Assembly (NCBI RefSeq): GCF_014650775.1
Contig: NZ_BMVP01000006.1
Coordinates: 186,001-250,000 of the forward strand
DNA from: Streptomyces cirratus
Lineage (GTDB): Bacteria > Actinomycetota > Actinomycetes > Streptomycetales > Streptomycetaceae
Direction: 5' to 3'
DNA length: 64,000 nt
The notes beneath the pieces were generated by a model. That model was given only the letters and a program-made list of their open reading frames with translations. It did not search any database and had not been told where the DNA came from. Below are positions 39,726 to 48,859 of the stretch, in pieces. Within the stretch, counting starts at the first letter, position 1, and the number at the start of each line of letters is the position of its first letter. The translations under genes were made by a program, and so were the position numbers.

Positions 39726-41204
39726 TCAGATGATGCCGAAAAGCATCCCTGCCGCCAGCACCACGAGGGAGGTCAGTGCCGCCCATTTCACGGTGAAGCG
39801 GGTGTGGTCGCCGAATTCGACCTTGGCCATGCCGACGAGCACGTAGACGGCCGGAACCAGCGGGCTGGACATGTGCAGGGCCTGCCCGACGAGCGAGGCG
39901 CGCGCGATCTCCAGCGGCGAGACGCCGTGGGCGGCGCCGGCTTCGGCCAGTACCGGCAGGACGCCGAAGTAGAAGCCGTCGTTCGACATGAAGTACGTCA
40001 GGGGCAGGCTGAGCAGTCCGGTGACGAGGGCCATGTGCGGGCCCATGCCGTCGGGGATCGCGCCGACCAGCCAGTCGGCCATGTGCTTGACCATGCCGGT
40101 GCCGGTGAGCACGCCGGTGAAGACGGCTGCCGCGAAGACCATCCCGGCGACGTTCAGGACGTTGTCGGCGTGGGCGGCGACGCGGGCCTTCTGGTCCGGC
40201 ATGTGGGGGAAGTTGACGGTGAGGGCCAGGGCGGCGCCGAGCAGGAACAGCACGGGGATCGGGAGCAGCTCCATGATCATCGCGGTGAGGAGCGCGACGG
40301 TCAGGGCGGCGTTGAACCAGTAGAGGCGGGGGCGCAGGGTCGGCCGGTTCGGGTCGAGGCCCTGCATCCCGTCGGCGTTCCCCTCCCCGGTGGACGGGGC
40401 CGGGGCGGCCGCGGAGGCCGGGCGGGGGGACGTGCCTTCGCCCGAACCGGCGCGAACCGCCGGGGCGGAGCCGGCGCCGGCACCCGGGCCGGCCGCGACC
40501 GTGACGGGCTGCGCCTCGGCGGGTTCCGCCACGAGCACGGCCTCGTGCGTCTCGTGCGCCTCGTGCGCCTCGTCGCCGGGAAGCACGAGGGTGCCGACGC
40601 GGCGGCGTTCCTTCACGCCGAGCACGTAGGCGAGGACGAGCACGCACACCAGCCCCATGGCGAGGGCCGGGATCATGGGTACGAAGATGTCGGCGGCGTC
40701 GAGCTTGAGAGCGGTGGCCGCGCGAGCGGTGGGGCCGCCCCAGGGCAGGGTGTTCATGACGCCGTTGGCAGTGGCCGCGACGCCGGTCATGACCACCAGG
40801 CTCAGCCCGAGCCGCTTGTAGAGCGGGTACATGGCCGAGACCGTGATCATGAAGGTGGTCGAGCCGTCGCCGTCGAGCGAGACGATCGCGGCGAGCACCG
40901 CGGTGCCGACCACGACGCGCATCGGGTCGGCCTTGCAGAACCGCAGGATGCCCCGCACGACCGGGTCGAAGAGGCCGACGTCGATCATCACGCCGAAGTA
41001 GACGATGGCGAACATCAGCATGGCGGCGGTCGGCGCGAGTTTGCCGACGCCGTCGATGACGTAGTCGCCGAGGTGGGCGCCCTTCCCCGCGAACACACAG
41101 AAGAGCGCGGGGATGAGGACGAGGGCCGCGATGGGCGACATTTTCTTCAGCATGATCAGGACGAGGAAGGTCCCGATCATGGCGAAGCCGAGGAGAGTCA
41201 GCAT
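39726..41204 (-). CDS. CitMHS-family citrate-metal:proton symporter
   Basis: Membrane transporter of 492 residues bringing in citrate complexed with a divalent metal. About twelve helices flank a cytosolic loop. Landmarks are MLTLLGFAMIGTFLVLIMLK, VSLDGDGSTTFMITVSAMYP (107-126), NTLPWGGPTARAATAL (151-166) and the C-terminal YFMSNDGFYFGVLPVLAEAG, a family signature. The central loop (about 210-285) is a low-complexity Ala/Pro/Gly insert beginning EAHEAHETHEA. ATG at 41204 was chosen as the family start. Two GAGCAA direct repeats lie about 50-65 bases upstream. Confidence 0.92.
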   Translation of the reverse strand: MLTLLGFAMIGTFLVLIMLKKMSPIAALVLIPALFCVFAGKGAHLGDYVIDGVGKLAPTAAMLMFAIVYFGVMIDVGLFDPVVRGILRFCKADPMRVVVGTAVLAAIVSLDGDGSTTFMITVSAMYPLYKRLGLSLVVMTGVAATANGVMNTLPWGGPTARAATALKLDAADIFVPMIPALAMGLVCVLVLAYVLGVKERRRVGTLVLPGDEAHEAHETHEAVLVAEPAEAQPVTVAAGPGAGAGSAPAVRAGSGEGTSPRPASAAAPAPSTGEGNADGMQGLDPNRPTLRPRLYWFNAALTVALLTAMIMELLPIPVLFLLGAALALTVNFPHMPDQKARVAAHADNVLNVAGMVFAAAVFTGVLTGTGMVKHMADWLVGAIPDGMGPHMALVTGLLSLPLTYFMSNDGFYFGVLPVLAEAGAAHGVSPLEIARASLVGQALHMSSPLVPAVYVLVGMAKVEFGDHTRFTVKWAALTSLVVLAAGMLFGII

Positions 41205-41277
41205 GCAGGGAACGTAGGCTCCTCCTCCTGGGGCCAACAAGACGTGCGCGTGTGAGCAATACGAGCAAAACCCCAGC

Positions 41278-43569
41278 TCAGGGCAGGGGTTCCAGCTCGA
41301 CGGGGAACCCGTTGAGCACGGCGGTACCGGACAGCGGGTCCAGCCGGGTGCCGTCCAGGAGCTGGTTCACGTTGACCCCGGGATCGGTGGCGGCCACCGA
41401 CAGCCGGGAGCCGGCCCGGTCGTGACCCCAGCCGTGCGGGAGGCTGACGACTCCGGTCCGCACGGTGTCCGTGACCTCGACCGGAACGTCGAGGGCGCCA
41501 CCGTCTGCGGTGATCCGGGCCCGGCCGCCGTCGGTGAGCCCGAGCCGGTCCGCGTCGTGCGGGTGCACGTGGAGGGTGCAGCGGTTGGAACCTCCGACCA
41601 GGGCCGGGACGTTGTGCAGCCAGCTGTTGTTGGACCGGAGATGGCGGCGGCCCACGAGCACCAGAGCGGCGGGGCGTTCGGCGAGCGCCGCGCGCAGCCT
41701 GGGCAGCTCGGCCGCGATCGGGTCGGGCAGCAGCTCGATCCTGCCGCTGCGGGTCCTCAGCACACCGGGGAGCCGGGGGCGCAGCGGACCCAGGTCGATG
41801 CCGTGCGGGTGGGCGAGCAGCCGGTCCAGGCTCAGGGCCGCCTCGGGCGTGCCGTCGGCCCCGGCCTCGGGCATGCCCGTACCCGCCGCCGCGTCGGCGT
41901 CAGCGCGCAGGGCGGGGGCGAACCGGTCGCCGTACGGGCCGAGGCGGAGCATCAGGTCCAGGCGCCGCTCGGGGCCGTTGTCACCGGAGAGCAGGCCGGC
42001 CAGGCGCTCCGGTTCCTCGCCGTGCAGCGGGGAGTGCGGGTCGGCGGTCTCCTTGGCGAGGGTGGCCCGGATCACCGACTCGTCGACGTCGGACGGGGCG
42101 GCGCCGTGCATGCCGGAGACGGCGAGGACGAGACGGGCGTGGATCTCGCACTCGTCTAGCCGGTCCGCTTCGAGGGCGACGGCAGGCCGGGTGTAGCGAA
42201 CCTGGTTGCGGATGGCGAAGCCGTTGAAGGCGAAGTCGTGGTGCGCGCTCTGTGCGGGTGGCGGCGGGGGCAGGACCACATGGGCGTGGCGCGAGGTCTC
42301 GTTGAGGTACGGATCGACGCTGACCATGAAGTCGAGGCCGGCCAGCGCCCCGTCCAGGCGGCGGCCGTCGGGGGCGGACAGCACCGGGTTGGCCGCGATG
42401 GAGATCAGTGCCCGTATGCGCCCCTCCCCCGGCGTCTCGATCTCCTCGGCCAGTGCGGCGGTGGGCAGTTCGCTCTTGACTTCGGGGTGGCCGCTGACCC
42501 GGCTGTGCCAACGGCCCATGGCGAACCCCTTGCCGGCGCCCGCGGGGCGGGGCCGGGGGCCGGCCGCCGGGAGCGGGAAGAGGGCGCCGCCCGGGCGGTC
42601 CAGGTTGCCGGTGAGGATGTTCAGTACGTCGACCAGCCAGCTGGCGAGGGTGCCGTACTCCACGGTGCAGCTCCCGATCCGCCCGTACACGGCGGCGGTG
42701 GGCGCGGCCGCGAGTTCGCGGGCGAGGGCACGGATCTCGTCGGCCGGGAGGTCGCAGGCGGGGGCGACGGCCTCAGGAGTGAAACTCGCGAGCGCTGCGC
42801 CGAGTTCCCGGAGGCCGTCGGTGTGTTCCGCGAGCGCTCCGGGTGCCGCCAGCCCTTCGGCGAGCAGGGTCTGGGCGAGCGCGGCCAGCAGCAGGGCGTC
42901 GCTGCCGGGCCGCGGGGCGAGGTGCCGGTCGGCGAGCCGGGCGGTGCGTGTGCGGCGCGGGTCGACGACGACCAGCTTGCCCCCGCGTGCGCGCAGGGCT
43001 TTGAGCAGGCCGGGGAAGTCGGGAGCGGTGCACAGGGAGCCGTTGGATTCCACGGGGTTGGCGCCGAGCAGCAGGAGGAAGTCGGTGCGGTCCAGGTCGG
43101 GCACCGGGATGGCGAAGGGGTCGCCGAAGAGCAGGCCGCTGGAGACGTGCTTGGGCATCTGGTCCAGGGTGCTGGCGGTGAAGAGGTTGCGGGTGCCGAG
43201 GGCCTTGAGGAGGAGCGGCGGGTAGAGCGCTCCCGCCATGGTGTGGACATTGGGGTTGCCGAGGACCACGCCGACCGACTGGGCTCCGTGCTGCCGCACC
43301 AGGGCGGGCACGGCTTCGGCGATGGCGTCGAACGCCTCTGCCCAGGTGGCTTCTCTCAGGTGCCCGTCGCGGCGGACGAGGGGGGCGCGCAGCCGGTCGG
43401 GGTCCGCGTCGAGGGCACCGAAGGAGGCGCCCTTGGGGCAGATGAAGCCGCGGCTGAACACGTCGTCGCGGTCGCCCCTGGCGCCGGTGACGGTGGTGCC
43501 GTCGATGGTGAGGGTGAGGCCGCAAGTGGCTTCACACAAGGGGCAGATGCGCAGGGCGGTGCGGGGCAT
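41278..43569 (-). CDS. Molybdopterin-dependent oxidoreductase (DMSO reductase family)
   Basis: A 763-residue bis-molybdopterin enzyme. The N-terminal [4Fe-4S] site has Cys9, Cys12, Cys16 and Cys44 in CPLCEATCGL and GFICPKG. The cofactor domains show HTMAGALYPPLLLKALGTRN, LLLLGANPVESNGS, VVDPRRTRTARLAD and the C-terminal LPHGWGHDRAG cap. No Tat signal is seen, so it acts in the cytosol. It resembles formate-dehydrogenase/nitrate-reductase-like proteins of unknown substrate. ATG at 43569. A palindrome (43623-43634) stands 54 bases upstream and a TetR gene follows on the same strand. Confidence 0.92.
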   Translation of the reverse strand: MPRTALRICPLCEATCGLTLTIDGTTVTGARGDRDDVFSRGFICPKGASFGALDADPDRLRAPLVRRDGHLREATWAEAFDAIAEAVPALVRQHGAQSVGVVLGNPNVHTMAGALYPPLLLKALGTRNLFTASTLDQMPKHVSSGLLFGDPFAIPVPDLDRTDFLLLLGANPVESNGSLCTAPDFPGLLKALRARGGKLVVVDPRRTRTARLADRHLAPRPGSDALLLAALAQTLLAEGLAAPGALAEHTDGLRELGAALASFTPEAVAPACDLPADEIRALARELAAAPTAAVYGRIGSCTVEYGTLASWLVDVLNILTGNLDRPGGALFPLPAAGPRPRPAGAGKGFAMGRWHSRVSGHPEVKSELPTAALAEEIETPGEGRIRALISIAANPVLSAPDGRRLDGALAGLDFMVSVDPYLNETSRHAHVVLPPPPPAQSAHHDFAFNGFAIRNQVRYTRPAVALEADRLDECEIHARLVLAVSGMHGAAPSDVDESVIRATLAKETADPHSPLHGEEPERLAGLLSGDNGPERRLDLMLRLGPYGDRFAPALRADADAAAGTGMPEAGADGTPEAALSLDRLLAHPHGIDLGPLRPRLPGVLRTRSGRIELLPDPIAAELPRLRAALAERPAALVLVGRRHLRSNNSWLHNVPALVGGSNRCTLHVHPHDADRLGLTDGGRARITADGGALDVPVEVTDTVRTGVVSLPHGWGHDRAGSRLSVAATDPGVNVNQLLDGTRLDPLSGTAVLNGFPVELEPLP

Positions 43570-43620
43570 GGACCCTCCGGGGGCGGCAGGCTGCGGCGGT
43601 GCGGGCGACGGTCCAGCGAG

Positions 43621-43634
43621 CATACCGACCGGTA
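43621..43634. promoter_or_regulatory. TetR-type operator before the molybdopterin enzyme
   Basis: CATACCGACCGGTA holds the palindrome TACCG-AC-CGGTA and shares its first nine bases (CATACCGAC) with the operator at 22862. It lies between the molybdopterin gene and the TetR gene at 43723. Confidence 0.5.
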
Positions 43635-43722
43635 GGGAGGTTGGGGAGAGGGTGCGCCGGGCGGGAATCGTGCCGATCACGCGGGACCCGGGCGGCGAGG
43701 TTGAGCCGTCGGCGGGGCGGGG

Positions 43723-44346
43723 TCAGTCCAGTACCCGCGCGAGGTACGCCTGCATCATGGCGCGGGTTTCGGCGACGATGCCCGGGTCCCCCGCCGGGTC
43801 GGTCCGGAAGGCGAGTTGGATGAGTGCGTCGGTGGCTTCGACGGCGACCAGGACCGCCCGTTCGAGGGCGGCGTCGGGGACGAGCCCGAGGTGGTGCGAG
43901 AGCAGCTCGGTGAGCCGGACGGCGACCAGGTGGTTCGGGTCGGCCGCAGGACCGTCGGGCGGCGGCGCGGGCACTCCGAAGTCCACGAGGGCGAAGCCCG
44001 GGACGCTGCGCTTCATGGCCAGGTACTCGTCCAGCACCGCGTCCACGACGGGCCGCCAGTGTGTGCGGGGCAGCGCGGCGAGCCGCTCTTGGATCCCCTC
44101 GGCGTAACGGTCGAGGTTGCGGTGCGCGAGGGCGATGGCCATGGCCCGCTTGTTGCCGAAGAAGCGGTAGACGGACCCGATGGGCACTCCGGCGCGCAGG
44201 GCCACGGCGCGGGTGCTGAGGTTCTCGTACCCGGTCTCGTCGAGCAGTTCGGCGCAGGCGTCGAGGATGCGGGCGAGGCGGTCGGCGCTGCGCTGCTGGA
44301 TCGGGGTCCGGCGCATGGGCTGGGCGGGGGGCACGGGGTCCATCAT
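43723..44346 (-). CDS. TetR-family repressor (next to molybdopterin enzyme)
   Basis: A 207-residue TetR protein: helix-turn-helix within ILDACAELLDETGYENLSTR and AVALRAGVPIGSVYRFFGNK (about 25-67), then a C-terminal domain with LVDFGVPAPPPDGPAADPNH and AVLVAVEATDALIQLAF. The start may be the first or second of two adjacent ATG codons (44346 or 44343). It is upstream of the molybdopterin gene on the same strand, 153 bases away, with the operator in between, so it probably represses that gene. Confidence 0.9.
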   Translation of the reverse strand: MMDPVPPAQPMRRTPIQQRSADRLARILDACAELLDETGYENLSTRAVALRAGVPIGSVYRFFGNKRAMAIALAHRNLDRYAEGIQERLAALPRTHWRPVVDAVLDEYLAMKRSVPGFALVDFGVPAPPPDGPAADPNHLVAVRLTELLSHHLGLVPDAALERAVLVAVEATDALIQLAFRTDPAGDPGIVAETRAMMQAYLARVLD

Positions 44347-44379
44347 GCCGCTCCTGTCGGGCGCTCGGGGCCGGCGGTC

Positions 44380-45750
44380 TCAGTTCAGGAGGAGGCCGAG
44401 CCCGCCGATGGTGTACGTGATCATCAGCGCGAGCAGCGGCAGTTGGCCGGCGACGGCCTTCGCCGGCGGGAAGAGGCGGACGGAGCGGTCGTGGGCGGCG
44501 ACGACCCCGGCGACGTGACCGGTGACGACGGCGATGACCTGGAAGGCCGCGAGAGCCCCTGGGCCCAGTGGCGCCAAGGGTTCTGGGGCGTTGTCAGTAC
44601 CCAGTGCCATGATTACTGTGCGTGGTCCTTCGGTGACGAGGAGGGAGAAGTAGTGGGCGGTGAGATAGCCGAGCGAGATCGGCACGAGTGAGTGCGCGAA
44701 GGCGGTCAGCGGGCCGGGGTGTGGGCCGCTGACGAGGCGGGTGGCCGCCGCGCACAGGCAGTACAGGGTGGCGACGAGGGCGATGGAACCGAGGAGTCCG
44801 AGCGTGGCCGCGGGGGTGCGGCCGAGGGGGGAGGTCTGTATCGCGTTGATCCAGGAGGGGTTGTCGGAGAAGCCGTCGTAGGCGGTGGAGCCGAGCAGGA
44901 CACAGACGGTGGCGACGAGTCCCGGCCGCTCGGGCGTCGCGTCGAGTCCGTGGAGGGGGTTGCGCAGGACCAGGCGGCCGTCGTCGCGGCGGCCGAGGGG
45001 GGAGAGACGGGCCAGGAGGGTGGAGTACGCCTCGAAGGCGTCTCCGTCGGCGAACCAGTTCTCGCCGAAGCGGGCGGCGAGGACGAGTTGGAGGGCGGTG
45101 TAGCCGCCGAGGGCGATCAGAAGGGTGGTGGTTGATGCGGGATCGGGTGAGACGAGCTCGAGCCAGGTGAAGCCGAACAGTCCGGCCGCGGCGGGCCACT
45201 GGCCGAGCCTGGCGGGGAGCGGCCGGCCGGGGCCCTGGCGGGGCAGGGCCCGGGCGAGCAGCCGGTGCAGGGAGCGCAGGGGGTTGAGGAGGCGCCAGAC
45301 GGGGCCGAAGAGGAGGGAGGCGGGGACGAGTCCGACCCAGAAGACGACGTAGACGGCGCCCGGAGCGGGGTTTCGGGTGGGGTCGTCGGGACCGAGGAGG
45401 AGGTGGAGGAGTACGGCGAGGGCTCCGGCGAGGCCGAGTCCGCGCAGGGTGGTGCGGGTGGCCGGCGCGTCGGCCACCCGCCGGAGCCCGGCGGGCAGGG
45501 CGAGGCCGGAGCGGTCGCCGCGGAAGCGGGAGGTGGACCAGAGCAGGCCGAGGGCGAGGAAGGAGACGAACAGCGCGGCGAAGGCACCGGCGAAGGCGTA
45601 GAAGGGAGATATGGGCAGGTCGTGCTGGGATCCGATCCCGTGCGCGAGGAGGGTGACGGCCGGATCGGCCGGGTCCGGGACCACGTCCCGGCCACCGCAG
45701 TCACCTCCCGCGCACAGGACGGGGACCAGGAGCGGTCGCGGTGGGGTCAT
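44380..45750 (-). CDS. Polytopic membrane protein of a beta-helix/cupredoxin cassette
   Basis: A 456-residue integral membrane protein with about nine to ten helices. The first predicted segment follows LLAHGIGSQHDLPISPFYAF, a His- and Asp-bearing entry motif. Later helices carry histidines in or at the membrane: LLHLLLGPDD, AHSLVPISLGYLTAHYFSLL and TGHVAGVVAAHDRSVRLFPP. NPLRSLHRLLARALPRQG is a cytosolic loop. I recognise no transporter family. The ATG at 45750 overlaps the stop of the cupredoxin-like gene by four bases, so the proteins are made together. Membrane histidines and the cupredoxin partner suggest a metal-linked role, which is inference. Confidence 0.8.
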   Translation of the reverse strand: MTPPRPLLVPVLCAGGDCGGRDVVPDPADPAVTLLAHGIGSQHDLPISPFYAFAGAFAALFVSFLALGLLWSTSRFRGDRSGLALPAGLRRVADAPATRTTLRGLGLAGALAVLLHLLLGPDDPTRNPAPGAVYVVFWVGLVPASLLFGPVWRLLNPLRSLHRLLARALPRQGPGRPLPARLGQWPAAAGLFGFTWLELVSPDPASTTTLLIALGGYTALQLVLAARFGENWFADGDAFEAYSTLLARLSPLGRRDDGRLVLRNPLHGLDATPERPGLVATVCVLLGSTAYDGFSDNPSWINAIQTSPLGRTPAATLGLLGSIALVATLYCLCAAATRLVSGPHPGPLTAFAHSLVPISLGYLTAHYFSLLVTEGPRTVIMALGTDNAPEPLAPLGPGALAAFQVIAVVTGHVAGVVAAHDRSVRLFPPAKAVAGQLPLLALMITYTIGGLGLLLN

Positions 45751-46718
45751 CGGACGAGGAGCTGGGTCAGGACCAGGCCGGACTCGTGGGTCTCGACCTC
45801 GAACAGACCGGTGCGGTCGGCCGTCAGGACCAGGGTGGCTTCCTGGCCTGGGGGCAGGGCGAGTTCCTTGTCGTACCCGTGGACGTGCAGGGTGTCCGCG
45901 CGGTCGCTGATGACCCGCAGGGCCACGCGTTCGCCGCGCTTCACCTCGACCCGGCCGGGGGCGGGAGAGACCTTGCCGGCCCGGACGGTGAGGGTGATGG
46001 TCCGGTCGGCTTCCGGGCTTGCCGACGACGGGGTGGGCGACAGCGGGCTCGGCGACGGCGCGGTGGGCGATGGCGGGGTGGGCGATGGCGGGGTGGGCGC
46101 GGTGTGGGTGTGGCCGGCTTCGCCGGGTGCTCCGCCGGTCATCGGGACGGAGGCCTCCACCGCTTTGCCGCCGACGGCCCAGGCGGTGTGGTCGTCGGCG
46201 TAGAGGCGGACGGTCAGGGTGTGTGCGCCCTCGGGCACCTGCGCCGCGGGCAGGTGGAACCAAGGGCCGTACACCCGGGCCAGCTCGTGGCCGTCGAGCT
46301 CGAGGTGGGCGTGGCCGGTGCCGGGGAGGGCAGCGCCGCCCGTGCTGTCGGGGGTGAAGCGGAAGTCCGTCACGGCCAGTTGGAGGTTCCACCCGTCCTC
46401 GGAGTCGGGGCGCGCGGTGAGGCGTACCTGCGGCGCGCCCTCGGCCGGTACCTCACGCAGGTGGTGGCCGGCCCCGTCCTGGGCCGGGAGCAGGGTGCCG
46501 ACGTTACCGGAGGCCTGCTCGTGGCTGGTGCCGGGTTTGTGGTGGGTGGTCGCCCGACCCCCGCAGCCGGTCGCCCCGCCCGCGAGCAGAAGGAGGAGTG
46601 CGACCAGGGCAGCGGTGCGGGTCGTCCGGCGGGGTGCGCGTGACGCGGGGCGGGGCAGGGGGTCGCAGGCGTCGCATGTGACGCGGGCGACGGGCCGGGC
46701 GGCAGCGTCGTCGGTCAC
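45747..46718 (-). CDS. Anchored cupredoxin-like protein
   Basis: A 323-residue exported protein. The N-terminal hydrophobic segment (36-50, ALVALLLLLAGGATG) ends at Cys52, a weak lipobox. If not a lipoprotein it is an uncleaved anchor. A beta-rich region (60-200) with HAHLELDGHELARVYGPWFH is followed by a Pro/Ser/Thr linker (PTPPSPTPPSPTAPSPSP). The last 85 residues fit a cupredoxin-like domain with TLHVHGYDKELALPPG and GLFEVETHESGLVLTQLLV, so candidate copper ligands are histidines. The GTG start at 46718 overlaps the upstream stop (GTGA), and its own stop overlaps the membrane gene. Confidence 0.75.
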   Translation of the reverse strand: MTDDAAARPVARVTCDACDPLPRPASRAPRRTTRTAALVALLLLLAGGATGCGGRATTHHKPGTSHEQASGNVGTLLPAQDGAGHHLREVPAEGAPQVRLTARPDSEDGWNLQLAVTDFRFTPDSTGGAALPGTGHAHLELDGHELARVYGPWFHLPAAQVPEGAHTLTVRLYADDHTAWAVGGKAVEASVPMTGGAPGEAGHTHTAPTPPSPTPPSPTAPSPSPLSPTPSSASPEADRTITLTVRAGKVSPAPGRVEVKRGERVALRVISDRADTLHVHGYDKELALPPGQEATLVLTADRTGLFEVETHESGLVLTQLLVR

Positions 46719-48859
46719 GGGGTGCCTCCGGTGGTGTCCGCTGCGTTCGGGGTGGCTGCGGCGCTCAAGGCCGGCGGCGGATCCGCCGGGGCCGGGGCTC
46801 GGTCGCCGTCCGGATCTCCGCCGGGTCCGGCGGGGCGGGCCGGGGCGGCGCCCGGGCGGGCGGAGGCGACGACCGCCCAGAGGATCCAGAGCACCGCCAC
46901 GACGCCTCGTATCCAGGCGGGGCTCAGCGGGATCCAGGGGACCATCAGGACGGCCTTGTCGAAGGCGTCGAGCAGGGTGAGTGCACCCAGCAGCAGGGTC
47001 AGCCGGGCCAGCCAGGGCCGGTCCGGCCGCAGCGCCACGCCGGCTCCCGTCCACCACAGGCCCAGGAGCAGCAGGGCGAGCGCCGGGACGAAGGTCGGGT
47101 TGAGCGTCATGGTGGAGCCGGCGACGTCCAGCACCAGCCCGGCCAGGCCCAGCAGCGAAGCGGCCGTCCCCAGCCGCGAGTGCCGTAGCCGGCGCCACCA
47201 CAGCACGCCGCCCACCAGCAGCAGTACGCCGGCCACGGCGAGCGCGATCTGGGTCTCGACGCGCTCCAGGCCGCGGGCGCCGTACCAGTCGCAGCCGGCG
47301 GGCAGCTTGCGCGCCTGGACGTTGTAGTCGGCGCAGACGAGCAGCTGGACCAGCTTGACCGGTTCGCCGACCAGGCGCGCGGAGCCGCCGGAGACCGCTC
47401 CGCGGCGGTCTCCGCACACGGGCAGGGTGCCGGGTGTCGAGCCGTCCGGTCCCGACTGCCAGCAGTTGCCCCGGCCCTGGCCGTCCCACCACACGTCCAT
47501 GCCGTTGGGCCGCGAGGCGCCCGCCTTGTCCCTGCCGAGGATGTTGCCGGCGTAGCGGTTGTGGTGGGAGGTGTCCGCCTGCTTCGACCACGCCTCCTCG
47601 CCCCGGATGAAAGCGGGCACGGCGCTGAGGAAGAAGCCCGCGCGCTGGTGCCCGTACACCCAGTTGTCCTCGTAAAGGTTCCAGTTCCCGCCCGCGGTGA
47701 TGATGCCGGTGCCGGGCGGCATGGAGATCTGGGGACAGACCACGCCCTGTTCGTAGCCGCGCTCGATGGGCGGCTTGGCGCAGGTGCCGTCGGCGACGTT
47801 CGGGTAGTAGTCCGCGTTGTTGTCGTGGATCAGGTTCCGCTCGAACTTGGCGTGGTTCTGAGGGAGTCCGGGGTGCCCGGGGAAGGCGCTGTCCATCGAG
47901 GCGCCACCCATGTTCTGGTCGAACTCGTTGTCGTGCACCCAGACCGAGTCCCCGGCGGTGCCGGAGTAGCCGACCATGTTGTGGTGGCTGCGGCAGCCGG
48001 TGATCTCGATGGAGTAGCGCGGGGCGTCGTAGCCGCGGCCGTCGTTGATGTTGGAGGCGCTGCCGGGGTAGATGCCGGAGTCCCCGTTCCCGTACGACTC
48101 GCAGTTCTTGTACAGGCCGTGGTCGCTGGCGAAGGTCAGGAAACCGTACTCGTCGTTCCAGCGGGTGAGGACGTCGTCGATGACGAAGCCGTCGCCCGCG
48201 AGTACGTAGAGCGAGTTGAAGGTGGTGCGCTGGGCGGTGAAGTTGCGGAAGTAGATGCCGTTGGACTTGTCGGCGCGGATGGCGTTGAGCTTTTGGTACT
48301 TGGCGTCGATGACCACATCGAGGCGGGAGGCGCCGGTGCCTTCGATCTGGAGGTTCGTCTTGCCCAGGATGGCGACCAGGTTCTGGTTGTGGCGGCACTG
48401 TTCCTGCTGCTCGTAGGACAGGATCTGGTAGCCGAGTGCGGAGTTCGGGGCCTTGAGGCGGGCGCATTCACCGGTCGGCTTGGGGAGGGAAGGTTCCTCC
48501 TCGTAGAGGCCCGGCAGGATCGCGATGTTCATCCCGGCGCGGTCGACGGCGTCGACGGCGTCCTGGAGGTGGCGGTAGCCGGTCTTCTCGCAGAGAGCGT
48601 AGAGGGCGAGGTTGCGCTGCTTGAGGTCTTCGGGGAAGGCGGATATCCGGCGCTCGAAGTCCGGCCGGTCCGTCTTGCAGACCAGCAGGTCGGGCTCGGC
48701 GCTGCGGTACTCGGGGACGGAGCCGGTTCCGTCGGGGAGGGTGACGGGGCGCTCCTCGTGGGCGGCGGCGGGGGGCGCGGCGGCGAGGAGGGACAGGAGA
48801 GCGAGGAGGGCGGCGAGGAGCGCCGCCGGCACGGCAGGAATCCTGCGGGTCCACGGCAT
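46715..48859 (-). CDS. Secreted right-handed parallel beta-helix protein with C-terminal membrane domain
   Basis: A 714-residue protein, the first gene of the cassette. Signal peptide 1-33 ([22 protein letters not shown]). Residues about 75-480 carry NosD/pectate-lyase-like beta-helix repeats. Examples are NGIYFRNFTAQRTTFNSLYV, FVIDDVLTRWNDEYGFLTFA, YSIEITGCRSHHNMVGYSGT and NWNLYEDNWVYGHQRAGFF. From about residue 537 there are four to five membrane helices (IALAVAGVLLLVGGVLWW first), ending in a Pro/Ala-rich tail. The chain is therefore a surface beta-helix tethered by a membrane domain. ATG at 48859. It overlaps the next gene by GTGA. Function unknown; a NosD-like metal-delivery role is one possibility. 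Confidence 0.82.
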   Translation of the reverse strand: MPWTRRIPAVPAALLAALLALLSLLAAAPPAAAHEERPVTLPDGTGSVPEYRSAEPDLLVCKTDRPDFERRISAFPEDLKQRNLALYALCEKTGYRHLQDAVDAVDRAGMNIAILPGLYEEEPSLPKPTGECARLKAPNSALGYQILSYEQQEQCRHNQNLVAILGKTNLQIEGTGASRLDVVIDAKYQKLNAIRADKSNGIYFRNFTAQRTTFNSLYVLAGDGFVIDDVLTRWNDEYGFLTFASDHGLYKNCESYGNGDSGIYPGSASNINDGRGYDAPRYSIEITGCRSHHNMVGYSGTAGDSVWVHDNEFDQNMGGASMDSAFPGHPGLPQNHAKFERNLIHDNNADYYPNVADGTCAKPPIERGYEQGVVCPQISMPPGTGIITAGGNWNLYEDNWVYGHQRAGFFLSAVPAFIRGEEAWSKQADTSHHNRYAGNILGRDKAGASRPNGMDVWWDGQGRGNCWQSGPDGSTPGTLPVCGDRRGAVSGGSARLVGEPVKLVQLLVCADYNVQARKLPAGCDWYGARGLERVETQIALAVAGVLLLVGGVLWWRRLRHSRLGTAASLLGLAGLVLDVAGSTMTLNPTFVPALALLLLGLWWTGAGVALRPDRPWLARLTLLLGALTLLDAFDKAVLMVPWIPLSPAWIRGVVAVLWILWAVVASARPGAAPARPAGPGGDPDGDRAPAPADPPPALSAAATPNAADTTGGTP

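Noticed and set aside
44380-48859. Full nosDFYL copper cassette for nitrous oxide reductase
   Set aside because: Only a NosD-like beta-helix is recognisable. There is no NosZ, ABC ATPase (NosF) or NosL in the window.
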